DNA of 64,000 nt from Bubalus kerabau (Eukaryota > Chordata > Mammalia > Artiodactyla > Bovidae), in the NCBI RefSeq assembly GCF_029407905.1, contig NC_073625.1, forward strand, positions 171,574,240-171,638,239, written 5' to 3'. Each line of letters starts with the position of its first letter. Within the stretch, counting starts at the first letter, position 1. The translations under genes and the position numbers were made by a program. This document shows positions 9,891 to 22,454 of this stretch, piece by piece. The notes beneath the pieces are model-generated. The model did not search any database, had not been told where the DNA came from, and saw nothing but the letters and a program-made list of their open reading frames with translations.

Positions 9891-12623
9891 CATCATTTTC
9901 AGCCTCTGGTTTGCCATGCAAGTCAAGGCAGCAAAACAACAAAAGTGTCCTGCCCCTTAAGAACCATAATGGCATTGTTAAAGAATACGGCAACTCCCCA
10001 GGTATCAATTGTTTTTTATATTTGTCTTCATTGATGCCTACTGCACCCCACACAGAGAAAACCAAACTTTTTTCCCTTTTGAAAGACCAGGACAGCAACA
10101 GGCTGCGCTGTCTCCCCAGATGGAAATTGGGGAATGATTTAAAATACATTGCATTGACTCCCTTGCAGCATTTTAATAACACATAGGTGTGGTCTATGGA
10201 ACTTCAGATAAGTAAGTCCTGAGCGAGTGCTGTCAGTAGAGCTTGCTTCTGGAATGTTCTGGGAGTAGCATGGAGATTTGGGGGATGAGGATCTCTTTTT
10301 TAAGGCAGCTACTGTAGAAAATTATTTTAATAACAATCACCTGGTACTAAGTATCTACCTGGGAAAACTGGGGGTAAGTTGAACTCGCACAGCTCTAAGT
10401 CACCCTCCAATGAACCCTTATGGGGTCAGAGCCACAGCCCCATCTTTAGTTCTGCTTGGACTTGTACACATGTCCCTCTCATTCTGGTGAAAGGCAGTAG
10501 CATCATTCCATCTGGGCGTGTTTTAGGATGCCTCTTGGAAACAGCTGTGTTGCCTGTCTTTGTGTGGATACAGTATTTTTAAAAATGAAAATCACCATGG
10601 CAACAGCTGCAGTCACTTATTACAGAGCAGTGGAAGTGATGCTGGTATTTGTGAGGAAATCTATGCTCTCAGAATAATGTGCCCCTTACAATGGAGTGGA
10701 TTTTTCCTGCTAACATTACCATTAAAAAAAAAAAAAAAAAAGTGTAAGAGTGTGTGCAAAATAAATTTACCAGGGAACTGGAGCATTCAGGGAATTGTTA
10801 AGCAAGAATGGAGCCTTTTATCTGTGGCCCCTGAGTTAAACCATTTGCTATTAGCTCTCAATGCCGGGGTTCTAGGGAGAGCAGTGCTTGTTATTTGTTT
10901 TTGACTCCCTGGTATCTAATATGGCACTCTAAATAGAATTGCTTAATGATGGTGATGATTAGAGTTAATTGAAGCAGTTTTCTGCTGCTTTTAGCACCAC
11001 ACCTCCTTTAAAGGGTTGAGGAATCTCTAAATTGGGGACTGTAGGAACCAATGTGCTCTCATCTCAGCCAATAAGTATAAAATAGTTTAAGTTTGGTTTT
11101 CTTTCAACTCAGTTCTGAAATTAATAACATCTTTCATAGGCCCGTGCTTAATTTTCTGGCAATTTCTATTTGCTAAGCATTAAGAAGGAGAGTGAAGAGG
11201 AAGCTAACAAAGAAAGATATGCCTCGACATATGTTCAAGACTCTGTTTATTATGGAGGAGCATCTGTGTGCTGAGTTTTGAATGAGTTTTTCATATTCCC
11301 TAAGCGTGATGTCACATCATTTAGTGATCAAGAACATAGACCGTGTTCTTGATGGACGCAATCAGATAATTCAACAGGAAGCACTTAACTATAAGCAAAG
11401 AGAAGAGTGATACCAACTGTGGGTAATTTATGGAAATAATAAAACCTCAAAAGCTGAGGTCTCTAAAACTACAGATAAAGGAGCTTTGAGCACAGCACAA
11501 ACATCCTTCAAAAACAAAATCCTTTACTCCAAAAAACTCTAACATCTGATGAGATGTTTCAGGTGTGCAAGTAGGATGGGTGGGCAGGAGTGTGTGGTTA
11601 CTTATGTCTCTGAGTGTGTGTGTGTTGAAAAGAGAATACAGCTTATATTATCTGCTTTATCTCTCATAGTGTTCAAATCCCTTAAAGAAAAGTTATTCCA
11701 TATATTTTTTGGCTGTTGGGCCCTAAAGTTTTAGAGTGTATATTTCACTACCAAAATTATATTTCATCTAAACTTGGTTAAACTATGTTGTGCAATGGTT
11801 TGTTTTCCCCCAATACTCAGAAGAAGCAGAGAAGCCCAAGGAGAAAGTTTTTTGCCCTGGGCTATCGGAAACATATTGGAAAAAGGCTCCATCTCATCCT
11901 ATTCCTGGAAATGATTGCAAAACAAAAACATTTCCCCCTTTAAGCCCAGTCACAAGGGATTGTTTCATTTTTATTAGAAGACAAGGAAGCATATTAGAAT
12001 CCACTGAGCAGCAAGCAGTATGTCCATCTCTCTCCTCTCTGCTGCCAACTTTGTTTCCTGTTCAAGTCAACCAAGCAACTGTTACACAAAAAAAGCCAGA
12101 ATTTGGGATTAGAAAATGATTGGATAGAGTCTTTCCAGAAAAATCTTTAGTGCTTATGATTTACATCCCCCTCTTATTTCTACATCCACAACTGGGTGTT
12201 GTTTTTGCTTTGGCTCCATCTCTTCATTCTTTCTGAAGTTATTTCTCCACTGATCTCGAGTAGCATATTGGGCACCTACCGACCTGGGGAATTCATCTTT
12301 CAGTGTCCTATCTTTTGGGGGTTCTCATACTGTTCATGGGGTTCTCAAGGCAAGAATACAGAAGTGGTTTGCCATTCCCTTCTCCAGTGGACCACGTTTT
12401 GTCAGAACTCTCCACCATGACCTGTCCATCTTGGGTGTCCCTACACAGCATGGCTCATAGTTTCACTGAATTAGACAAGGCTGTGGTCCATGTAATCAGA
12501 TTGGTTAGTTTCCTGTGATGGTGGTTTTCAGTCTGTCTGCCCTCTGATGGAGAAGGATGAGAGGCTTATGGAAGCTTCCTGATGGGAGAGACTGACTGAG
12601 AGGGAAACTGGATCCTATTCTCT

Positions 12624-12682
12624 AACCCAGGTCTCCTGCATTGCAGGTGGACTCTTTAATCCCTGAGCTACCAGGGAAGCCC
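12624..12682 (-). mobile_element. Bov-tA head fragment nested in BovB 5' region
   Basis: AACCCAGGTCTCCTGCATTG to CCAGGGAAGCCC is the reverse of a Bov-tA tRNA-like head. It interrupts the otherwise continuous BovB 5' sequence just before CATGCTCAGTAAATC. Confidence 0.7.
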
Positions 12683-13227
12683 GAGCATGCTCAGTAAATC
12701 TTTAATCCAATTTTCTGTCAATGGGTGGGGCTGTGTTCCCTCCCTGTTATTTGACCTGAGGCCAAACTATGGTGGAGGTAATGAAGATAATGGCGACCTC
12801 CTTCAAAAGGTCGCATGCACACACTGCCACACTCAGTGCCCCCAACCCTGCAGCAGGCCACCACTGACCCACGCCTCCACTGGAGACTCCTGGACACTCA
12901 TGGGCAAGTCAGGGTCAGTCTCTTGTGGAGTCACTGCTCCTTTCTCCAGGGTGCTGATGCACACAAGGTCCTGTCTCTGCTCTCCAGAGTCGGTTTCCCC
13001 AGTCCTGTGTAAGTTCTGGCAGCTCTGTGGTGGGGTTAATGGCAACCTCCTCCAAGAGGGCTTATGCCATACCCAGGTCAACTGCACCCAGAGCCCCTGA
13101 CCCTGTAGCAGTCCACTGCTGACCCATACCTCTTCAGGAGACACTCAAACACAGTTGTCTCAGTCTCTGTGGAGTCTCTGGGCCCTGATTTCACCCCTCC
13201 CACCATCTTGCTGGGGCTTCTCTGCCC

Positions 13228-16060
13228 TTGGATGTGGGGTATCTCCTCACAGCACCTCCAGCGCCACGCAGCCACCGCTCCAGTGCCACAGAGTTGCAGC
13301 ACCACTCCCTGAATCAAGATAAATTGGAAGTGATCAAACGGGAGGTGGCAAGAGTGAACACTGATGTTTTAGGAATCAGCAAACTAAAATGGACAGGAAT
13401 GGGTGGATTTAACTCAGATGACCATTATATCTACGACTGTGGGCAAGAATCCCTTAGAAGAAAGGAAGTAGCCATCATAATCAACAAAAGAGTCTGAAAT
13501 GCAGTACTTGGATGCAATCTCAAAAATGACAAAATGATCTCTGCTCATTTCCAAGGCAAACCATTCAATATCACAGTAATCCAAGTCTATTCCCTGACCA
13601 GTAATGCTGAAGAAGCCGAAGTTGAACAGTTCTATAAAGACCTATAAGACCTTATAGAACTAACACCCCACCCCACCCCCCCCAAAAAAAGATGCCCTTT
13701 TCATTATAGGGGACTGGAATGCAAAAGTAGGAAGTCAAGAGATACCTGAAGTAACAGGCAAATTTGGCCTTGGGGTATAGAATTAAGCAGGGCAAAGGCT
13801 AGTAAAGTTTGGCAAAGAGAACACACTGGTCATAGCAAACACATCTTCCAACAACACAAGAGAAGACTCTACACATGGACATCACCAAATGTCAATACCG
13901 AAATCAGATTGATTATATTCTTTGCAGTCAAAGATGAAGAAGCTCTATACAGTCAGCAAAAATAAGACTGGAAGCTGACTGTGGCTCAGATCATGAAACT
14001 CTTACTGCCAAATTCAGACTTAAATTGAAGAAAGTAAGGAAAACCACTAGACCATTCAGGTATGACCTAAATCAAATCCCTTACGATTATACAGTGGAAG
14101 TAACAAGTAGATTCAAGGGATTAGATCTGATAGACAGAGTGCCTGAAGAACTATGGAGGGAGGTTCGTGACATTATACAGGAGACAAGTGATCAAGACCA
14201 TCCCCAAGAAAAAGAAAGGCAAAATGGCTGTGTGAGGATGCCTTACAAATAGCTGTGAAAACAAGAGAAGCAAAAAGCAAAGGAGAAAAGGAAAAATATA
14301 CCCATTTGAATGCAGAGTTCCAAAGAATAGCAAGGAAAGATAAGAAAGCATTCCTCAGTGATCAATGCAAAGAAATAGAGGAAAACAATACAATGGGAAA
14401 GACTAGAGATCGCTTCAAGAATATTAGAGATACCAGGGGGACATTTCATGAAAAGATGGGTACAATAAAGGACAGAAATGGTACAGACCTAACAGAAGCA
14501 GAAGATATTAAGAAGAGGTGGCAAGAATACACAGAAAAACTATACAAAAAAGATCTTCATGACCCAGATAATCATGATGGTATGATCACTCACCTAGAGC
14601 CAGACATCCTGGAATGCGAAGTCAAGTGGGCCTTAGGAAGCATCATCAGAAACAGCTAGTGGAGGTGATGGAATTCCAGTTTAGCTATTTCAAATCCTAA
14701 AAGATAATGCTGTGAAAGTGGTACACTCAATATGCCAACAAATTTGGAAAACTCAGCAGTGGCCACAGGACTGGAAAAGGTCAGTTTTCATTCCAATTCC
14801 AAAGAACAGCAATTCCAAAGCATTCTCAAACTACCATACAATTGCACTCATGTCACATGCTATAAAGTAATGCTTAAAATTCTCCAAGCTAGGTTTCAGC
14901 AATATGTGAACCGTGAATGTCCAGATGTTCAAGCTGGTTTTAGAAAAGGCACAGGAACCAGAGATCAAATTGCCAACATCCATTGGATCATCAAAAAAGC
15001 AAGAGAGTTCCAGAAAAACATATATTCCTGCTTTATTGACTATGCCAAAGCCTTTGACTGTGTGGATCACAATAAACTGTGGAAAATTCTGAAATAGATG
15101 GGAATACCAGACCACCTGACCTGCCTCCAGAGAAATTTGTATGCAGGTCAAGAAGCAAGAGTTAGAACTAGACATGGAACAACAGACTGATTCCAAATAG
15201 GAAAAGGAGTACATCAAAGCTATATATTGTCACTCTGCTTATTTAACTTATATGCAGAGTACATCATGTGAAATGCTGGGCTGGAAGAAGCACAAGCTGG
15301 AATTAACATTGCTGGGAGAAATATCAATAACCTCAGATATGCAGATGACACCACCCTTATGGCAGAAAGTGAAGAGGAACTAAAGAGCCTCTTGATGAAA
15401 GTGAAAGAAGAGAGTGAAAAAGTTGGCTTAAAGCTCAACATTCAGAAAACTAAGATCATGGCACCTGGTCCCATCACTTCATGGCAAATAAGATGGAGAA
15501 ACAATGGAACCAGTGACAGACTTTATTTTCTTGGGCTCCAAATTCACTGCAGATGGTAACTGCAGCCATGAAATTAAAAGATGCTTGCTCCTTGGAAGAA
15601 AACCTATGACCAACCTAGACAGCACATTAAAAAGCAGAGATGTTACTTTGCCAACAAACGTCAGTCTAGTCAAAGCTATGGTTTTTCCAGTAGACATGTA
15701 TGGATGTGAGAGTTGGACTCTAAAGAAAGCTGAGCACTGAAGAATTGATGATTTTGAACTGGGTGTTGGAGAAGACTCTTGAGTGTCCCTTGGACTGCAA
15801 GGAGATCAAACCAGGAAATTCTAAAGGAAATAAAGGACTGAAGCTGAAGCTGAAGCTCCAAAACTTTGGCCCCCTAATGCGAAGAACTGACTCATTTGAA
15901 AAGACCCTGGTGCTGGTAAAGATTGAAGGTGGGAGGAGGAGGGGATGACGGAGGATGACATGGTTGGATGGCATCACTGACTCAATTGACATGAGTTTGA
16001 GTAAGCTCTGGGAGTTGGTGATGGACAGGGAGGCCTTGCATGCTGCAGTCCATGGGGTCA
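13228..16060 (+). pseudogene. BovB endonuclease/reverse transcriptase ORF, broken
   Basis: Remnants appear in order over several frames: an endonuclease N-terminus with GISKLKWTGMG up to a TGA at 13495-13497, a linker around 14025-14659, reverse-transcriptase fingers and palm around 14732-15097 (DYAKAFDCVDHNK), and the catalytic YADD motif at 15338-15349. The C-terminal region (IMAPGPITSW and after) shifts frame again near 15500. Stops and frameshifts rule out a working enzyme, although the catalytic aspartate pair is retained. The C-rich stretch near 13668-13682 replaces coding sequence and marks one disruption. Confidence 0.9.
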
Positions 16061-17109
16061 CAAAGAGTCAGACACGACTGAGTGACTGAACTGACTGACA
16101 TTTCTACACTTCATCTAAACCAACCTAATCAGTTTATTCATGGCATTGCATTATATCTTACTTGAGAGTCTCAAGAGGAAGGTAACTCTAACAACTTAAT
16201 TTTCATTAAACTAGGCAAAAAGGAAGGACATGCTGATTCAAATTCTGATGCAGGAAAGGGAACTTAAGCAGCAATAAAGAAGGAAGACAATCATTTTCTT
16301 CACAAGAAGTCAGTACTTCTCCTGGATTTGGTAGCCTCAGGCAGATAATTTGATAACAGTTGTCAGTGGAGAAGGAATCACTGTTTGGCATGAAATGCAT
16401 CTGAGTATAATTAATTTCTCATTAATAAATGTATTGAATTTTGTTGAACCACCTCTGAAGCCAAAGGTACAAGATTCTATTGGGAAACTCTTGGGTCTGC
16501 AAAAGGATCAGGTCTACCTTTTTCTGTGTGCTTAGGTCACAAGAAACCACTGCCCCAATTCTTGTGTGTTTTAAAGCACAAGTCATGTGTTCAAAGAGAA
16601 CTCATCAAGGCTCATGTTTCTGGATGACACCTGTTTTCACGTTTGCCTTGGTAGGTCGGCTTCCTTCATTTTGCACCCAGAAGAGTCTCCATTTGGTATG
16701 ACATTCCATTCTGATAGAAAAATAATGTTTTGATTATCCAGAAAATTTAGTAGCAGCCAAGGACAGATATGCTACTTCCTGCCAGATAACAGGCAAAACA
16801 TCTACCCTTCAAACACAAACATTTTCTTAAGCCTTTGGGAAGGACTGGAGAACAGTTGACTGTGTAAGTTCTTCAGTTTCAATATCCCTTTGGGCTTTTT
16901 TTTTTTTTGCTGGTTTGCTATTAAGTAGACATACAAAGAAAGAATTAAAGAAATATACAGATGCTTTAAAGATCTCACTTCACCTGTAAAGATTACTTAA
17001 GGGAAGAACTTACCTATTGGAATCACCACATAAAACTAACCTTTTAGCGATGCACAAATTTGCCTGCAGTTTACTTGGGGTGGTCAGGGAGAGAGGGGGC
17101 AACCCAGGA

Positions 17110-17432
17110 GGTTTAGAAACAGGTTCTAATGCAGGTCCTACCACTTACTAGCCATGTGTAAGGACATGTAGCTTAACCTTCCTCAATGTCCTCAATTTCT
17201 CCTTGTAATATGCAGATAACATTATCTCTCCTGTGGGGCTATTGCTCTCGTCCGCTCCTAAGTCATGTCCCATTCTTTGCAACCTCATGGACTGCAGCAT
17301 GCCAGGCTTCCCTGTCCTTCACTATCTCCCCAAGTTTCCTCAAACTCGTGGGGCTATTGTAACGATTACAAATAACATATACAAAATGCTGATCACAGTT
17401 CTGGCTTGCGAGAGGCCGTCAATAAACGGCAG
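17110..17432 (-). repeat. MIR, antisense, split by a Bov-A insertion
   Basis: Left part: CCACTTACTAGCCATGTGTA ... CCTCAATTTCTCC ... GCAGATAACATTATC. Right part: GGGGCTATTGTAACGATTAC ... GCTGATCACAG. Together they read as an antisense MIR with 103 bases inserted in the middle. Confidence 0.65.
17245..17347 (-). mobile_element. Bov-A/BovB 3'-end insertion with perfect target-site duplication
   Basis: A 103-base antisense fragment flanked by GTGGGGCTATTG at 17233-17244 and 17348-17359. The duplication is the MIR sequence at the target site, so the order of events is clear. Confidence 0.88.
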
Positions 17433-18101
17433 CTCTTAGCATTGCAATGCGGAAAGCACAAAGTCCAAGAGAATGTTAACACAGAACATTTTGCAGGAGC
17501 AGACCACCTATGCTTTCTAAATTCAGTATTTAAGACTCTAAAATTATGTTGGCTTTGCACGGACTGATCACTCAACTGACCAACAAACTGCCTTTGTGTA
17601 TCTTGCTGGTTTATTTTGTTATGGTTAGAAGAGAAAGAAGTTTTTTTTTTTTTTTCTGTCATCATTTTGGTAATTTATTGAGTTCTTTTTTTAAATCCAG
17701 AAGTTTGAAGGCAGGGCATTTTAAAAGTAAATGATTTAATAGAAGCAATGTTCTCTTTCCTGTCCACTGTTACCTACACAGACTGGTTGGTGCCAGGGCC
17801 TAAACTGTCAGGCAGTTCTAGGGCAGAAGATGGCAGAGGCACTTGTCCAGTTCCCTGAGACTTTCCATTTCATTACAGCCCCCAGATTCTGGCATGAGGC
17901 CTGTGGGGATTATCATACTCTTCCTGTGATGAAGCTACCTGGGGCCTCACTATCACATCCCGTATGCATCCATTGTGCTATAATCTCCAATTATGCAATG
18001 ACCTCCTCCTGATAATGTTTCATTAGCATTAAGTGATAAAGCAGGTTTTTCACATACAAAAGCATGGATTTTGCTATTTCTCAGAACAAAATTTTTAAGA
18101 G

Positions 18102-18114
18102 TCTCTCTCTCTCT

Positions 18115-18155
<41 letters not shown>
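18102..18155. repeat. (CT)n followed by (CA)n microsatellite
   Basis: About six CT units, a short AGCAAA break, then about 17 CA units (18121-18155). Likely polymorphic in length. Confidence 0.97.
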
Positions 18156-18157
<2 letters not shown>

Positions 18158-19710
18158 CGGATATGACCGCAGCACAGTCCTCTATTGTTTTCATCTAAAT
18201 GCCATTCTCCTCTCCTATCACTCACTCATTTCTGTTTCCATTTGGATGCTTTCTAATAATGGCCCTAAAGCATTTTTTAAAAAATTGGATTTTCCAAAAA
18301 GGTCGGGATAGGTTTGAATAAAAATCTAGTGAATAGATTTAATCCAGAGGAGACAGTGAGGTATAATTCTGCCCTTTTCCTCAAAGACTTTGTGATTTCT
18401 ATATCCCCTTAGTCCTACTTAAGTAAAGTTCAACATAGCTGGTAGCATACTCAGTAAGTGGTGGGTAGAATGATAATGCAAGAGAGCTGACCAAAGAAAT
18501 ACAACAACAATGGCAAAAAACTGGAGAAAGAGACAGAGAAAGAAAGACCTCCCTTCCATAAAAGGAGCAAGTGGGAATTATTCAAAGGCAGCCTTCACCA
18601 CCTGCCACTTGCCCTTCAAATTAAGAGGAGCCCCACCTCCTGCACCTTGTACCAGCTCCTCTTTCTGACCCACACTAGCTACCAGTTTCTTCCCTTACAA
18701 ACAGTATGAACAATTCACTAGTTTTTAACCCATCTCAGAAACAGACAGCTGCAACCCAAATGCATTTTGTTACCAGCATGTTACTTATTTCACAACTAAG
18801 CCATCAAGGTACATTTCTCTCCCAATTCCGTTTCTCCCGTGGGTTCTCATGACATATAAATAAAGACATCGCATCTTTTGGAGATCTTGCCCTGGGTGCA
18901 GTAAACAAAGACTGAGAGCTGTTGTGTCTCACACATTCTGATAGACCTGTGGAGAGTCAAGCCCTGGTGGTGGTGGTGATGGTAAGTTCAGGCATGTGAC
19001 TTTGGATGTTTTGAATCAATGAAGTTGACATAAGCTAGACCATGAACAGAGAGGATTGATTCAAGCCATGGTTAATTTATGCTTCACGGTGTTATCTGCT
19101 ATACTTCCTCTGTCATGTATTCCCCTGTAAATACAACTCTCAAAACCTCACCTCTCTCTGCAGAGATACTTAGATGTTGTTATTTACTCACGTTCTCCCA
19201 TTGCCTGCTAGCCCACAGCAGCCATGTAAGATCCCTACCAGAGCAGAGAGTGTGCAAAAGGCCATGGCTTAAACACAGGGTTTCTCCCATGATCCCACTC
19301 CTATTCCCTGTGCCTTGCTCTGGTTAGCTGATTCTCTGATCTTACCTTCTGCAGTTATTGTTGGCCTCAGTTTCTGACCACTCCCTCCTTGTTCTGCCAT
19401 TAGTATTTGTGTATCCCCACTGCAGTGATGTGTAACCTTTTTGAGGTCATGGACTAAATGGAGAAGATGTATGAAAGTTAAGGACTCTCCTTCCAGAAAA
19501 GTGCGAGCGTGCATTTATGTGGCTTCACAGCCATCCCTGGTCTCCTTCGATCATTAATTTCCTGGCTGCGTTGATTGTTGTTGATATATTCACTGTGGCT
19601 TGCTCACCTGATTCTAACTGGAAGCATTGCGCTGACCTGTCTCCACCCCAATCCTCAACTGAGTCTTCCAGCCTACATTTCCCCCAGCTTCTGAGCTTTT
19701 GTCTGCTTGA

Positions 19711-19926
19711 AGTGAAAGTAAGTGTATGTTGCTCAGTCATGTCTGACTCTTTGCGACCCCATGGACTGTAGCCTACCAGGTTCCTCTGTCCATGGAATTC
19801 TCCAGACAAGAATATTGGGGTGGGTTGCCATTTCCTTGTCTAGGGAATCTTCCCAACCCAACAATCAAACCCAAGTCTCCCACACTGCAGGCAGATTCTT
19901 CACTGTCTGAGCCACCAGGGAAGCCC
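19711..19926 (-). mobile_element. Bov-tA SINE
   Basis: Full-length antisense copy from AGTGAAAGTAAGTGTATGTTG to the head ending GAGCCACCAGGGAAGCCCC. Confidence 0.92.
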
Positions 19927-21055
19927 CAGTTATCTTCTGACATGTGCAAAAACCATCTTCTTGAATCTTCAGACTGTTTCAGGGCCCAAGGTCCTAGCCC
20001 TAGGAGCTTCACAGCTGATCAATGACCTTGGTAAATGAAGTGTTCATCCTGGTGCTTGGCATCTGACTCCAAGTCTTAGTAACTACCTTTATTACATGGC
20101 TGGGATAGACCTATTAATTACCTGAGTTAGAAATCTCTCAATTTGTACAAGTTGTATTGGCTTAGAGATTCAAATATACTGTAAAGTCTACATTCTTGTC
20201 CCAGACAAAGCTGTGTCCTGAAGATGCAGGATCAGAGATGACTCTACCGTGGAACATTGCATTCTGCAATATATACTTTACAGCAACTGCTACACACATA
20301 AAATGTAATTTAAAGGCATTATGTGAAAGGAAAACCCTCTTTGGTAAGATTTATTGGTCCACAGCTCCCATGCCTCAAACACAAAATCAAAATCTGTAGA
20401 GGAGAGGCAACTGCTTTGGTAAAATGCATTAGTTTAAGAAGATAACTGTGTGCTTTGCCCCCAAAGATAAATCTGTGCTCAAGTGAAATTATCTGCAACT
20501 CTAAAAAGATGGATGCAGATTCTCAGTTAAGTTGCGATTTGGGATGCAGATGCTCACTTAATTGCTAATAAATAGAAGAACAGGAGAAGGATCTGGGGAT
20601 ATGAGTTGATCAGTGCAAATATTTTCTAGGAGTTGGCTTGTCACCAGGTGAAACTCCATCAGGCTCTCTCAGAAAGCTCTTTATAATCTGAGTGAGTTTG
20701 TTACACACAGGAATGAAAGGTACCCAGATTAGGAAAGCTTTTCAAAGGACCTTATCTATGAAAAGTCCTTTGACCCAACCAGAGGCAGCTAGCATTTCAT
20801 TCAGCCCCTCATCTCTGTCCTCAGCACACATTTTTGAAGCACTACAGGCTCCAATGCAAGAAAGTGCCTGTTTTTGAATTCTTTTCATCTCTATGTGGCT
20901 TGCAGTGAGCTGTGGATTGATGATTGCCATGAAAGCAAATGCCATAGGTTTCATGCCTTTTCCTTGATTGTTGCTGATCAGCAATTCCACACAACTTTAT
21001 TAGATACTTTCTATTCATGATTTTTTTTTTTTCCTGCTTTAGATATAGCAATGAG

Positions 21056-21239
21056 GTAAAGAATCTGCCTTCAATACAGGAAACACAGGTTCAGTCCCTG
21101 GGTTGGGAAGATCCCCTGGAGGAGGAAATGGCAACCCACTCGGGTATTCTTGCCAGGAAAATTCTATGGCCAGAGGAGCCTGATGGGCTACAGTCCATGG
21201 GTCACAAAGATTCGGACACGACTGAGTGGCTAACAGACT
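21056..21239 (+). mobile_element. Bov-tA SINE, 5'-truncated
   Basis: Begins GTAAAGAATCTGCC and ends GACACGACTGAGTGGCTAAC. Flanked by TAGCAATGAG at 21046-21055 and 21240-21249, a ten-base target-site duplication. Confidence 0.9.
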
Positions 21240-21639
21240 TAGCAATGAGATTTCTGTGGTATGTCTACCTTGGTGTCCCCTACTCCAGCAAGGCTACTAG
21301 AAGCTCAGCTCTGTTGGATTTGCAAGACAACCATGGATCTTTTGGTCTTAACTATTGTTAGCAATTTACATGCATCTCCTTCTTTGATACTATCCCAGAA
21401 ATCTTCTGCTTTACAAGCCTCATTAAGAAAAAGATGAATTCAGCATTTGATCTAACTCTAAATGTATTACTCATTCCACCTCAAAAGATTCTTGAAATGT
21501 TCTGACACATTAATTGGAATTCTAAATGCGCTATATTTTTAGAAATAAAGTTCAGTTTTTATTGACTTCTTTTGAGAAAATGGTGAAAAACAGAGTAATC
21601 ACTCTAACAATAATATTAATACAAATAACAGTAACAACA

Positions 21640-21815
21640 GTTTATAACAGCTATCATTTATGGAGTGCTTTCTATGTTCTTAGTAGAAGCACTGTACATA
21701 TATTAACCCAATGAATCTCCACTCTGTGAAAGAGGCACAATTGTTATTACCACTTTTTAGATGAAGACACTGTAACACAGATAATTGCTATAAAGAGACA
21801 GTAGTCACACAGGGT
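21640..21815 (+). repeat. MIR
   Basis: TATCATTTATGGAGTGCTTTC, then GCACTGTACATATATTAAC, then TTACCACTTTTTAGATGAAG. A good sense-strand MIR match including the core. Confidence 0.7.
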
Positions 21816-22046
21816 GCACACCTGTAGGAGATGATGTGAAACTTGAGCTGGTGCTGGCATGGACACCAAAAGACACAAAGTGTACGTAGTTTCATAACAA
21901 GCTCATCTCCATATGCAGAAGAGGCCTCCACGAAGAAGTCCTGGCCTGTAAGCAGCATTGGCAGTGAGCAAAACCGCTCATATCAAAACGATTGTGTTCA
22001 CTAATGCAATTTTTTTTATTACAAATTAGCTCCATGCCGTGTGTGC

Positions 22047-22254
22047 GTGTGTGCTCAGCCTGTCCGACTCTTTGCGACCCATGGTCCGTAGCCCACCGGG
22101 CTCCGCTGTCCATGAAATTTCCAGGCAAGAAAACTGGAGTGGGTTGCCACATCCTTCTCCAGGGGATTTTGCCGACCCCAGGATCAAACCCGCCTGTCTT
22201 GAATCTTCTACATTGGCAGGTGGGTTCTTTACCAGCTGAGCCACCAGGGAAGCA
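22047..22254 (-). mobile_element. Bov-tA SINE
   Basis: Antisense copy from TGTGCTCAGCCTGTCCGACT to CAGCTGAGCCACCAGGGAAGC. It lies about 330 bases before a sense Bov-tA. Confidence 0.9.
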
Positions 22255-22398
22255 CTAGAAGTCTTAAAATCTTCAGAGTAGTCCATGCCTCCATCCTATG
22301 AAGGTGGAATGTTTGTTGAGTTATTTATCTGTGCACGCACTCAGGCAATGAATCCAACTGCTCCCACTTTCTATTGTATTGTAAATGGGCTTTCACTA

Positions 22399-22450
22399 GT
22401 GAGACCTGAGTTGAGTGCCTACTGGTGAGACCTGAGCTGAGTGCCTACCA
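22399..22450. repeat. 26-base tandem duplication
   Basis: GTGAGACCTGAG(T/C)TGAGTG unit at 22399-22424 and 22425-22450, with three differences (one T/C change and the last two bases). Confidence 0.9.
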
Positions 22451-22454
22451 TTCC

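Larger units (their letters stand above)
12316..16099 (+). mobile_element. BovB LINE, near full length, defective
   Basis: A sense BovB with its long 5' region (from TTGGGGGTTCTCATACTGTTC), the endonuclease and reverse-transcriptase coding region, and the 3' end GAGTGACTGAACTGACTGA. BovB is an autonomous RTE-clade retrotransposon and supplies the machinery used by Bov-tA and Bov-A SINEs. The known family occurs patchily in ruminants and squamates, which is attributed to horizontal transfer. This copy is dead: the coding frame is broken many times. A 59-base antisense Bov-tA piece (12624-12682) sits in the 5' region. Confidence 0.93.

Noticed and set aside
9700..10182. 160-codon open frame on the minus strand
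   Set aside because: Half overlaps an antisense Bov-tA and the remainder has no recognisable domain, start context or splice signals.
12687..13144. Overlapping open frames of 100-137 codons on both strands
   Set aside because: They lie in the GC-richer 5' region of the BovB element and match no protein part of it.
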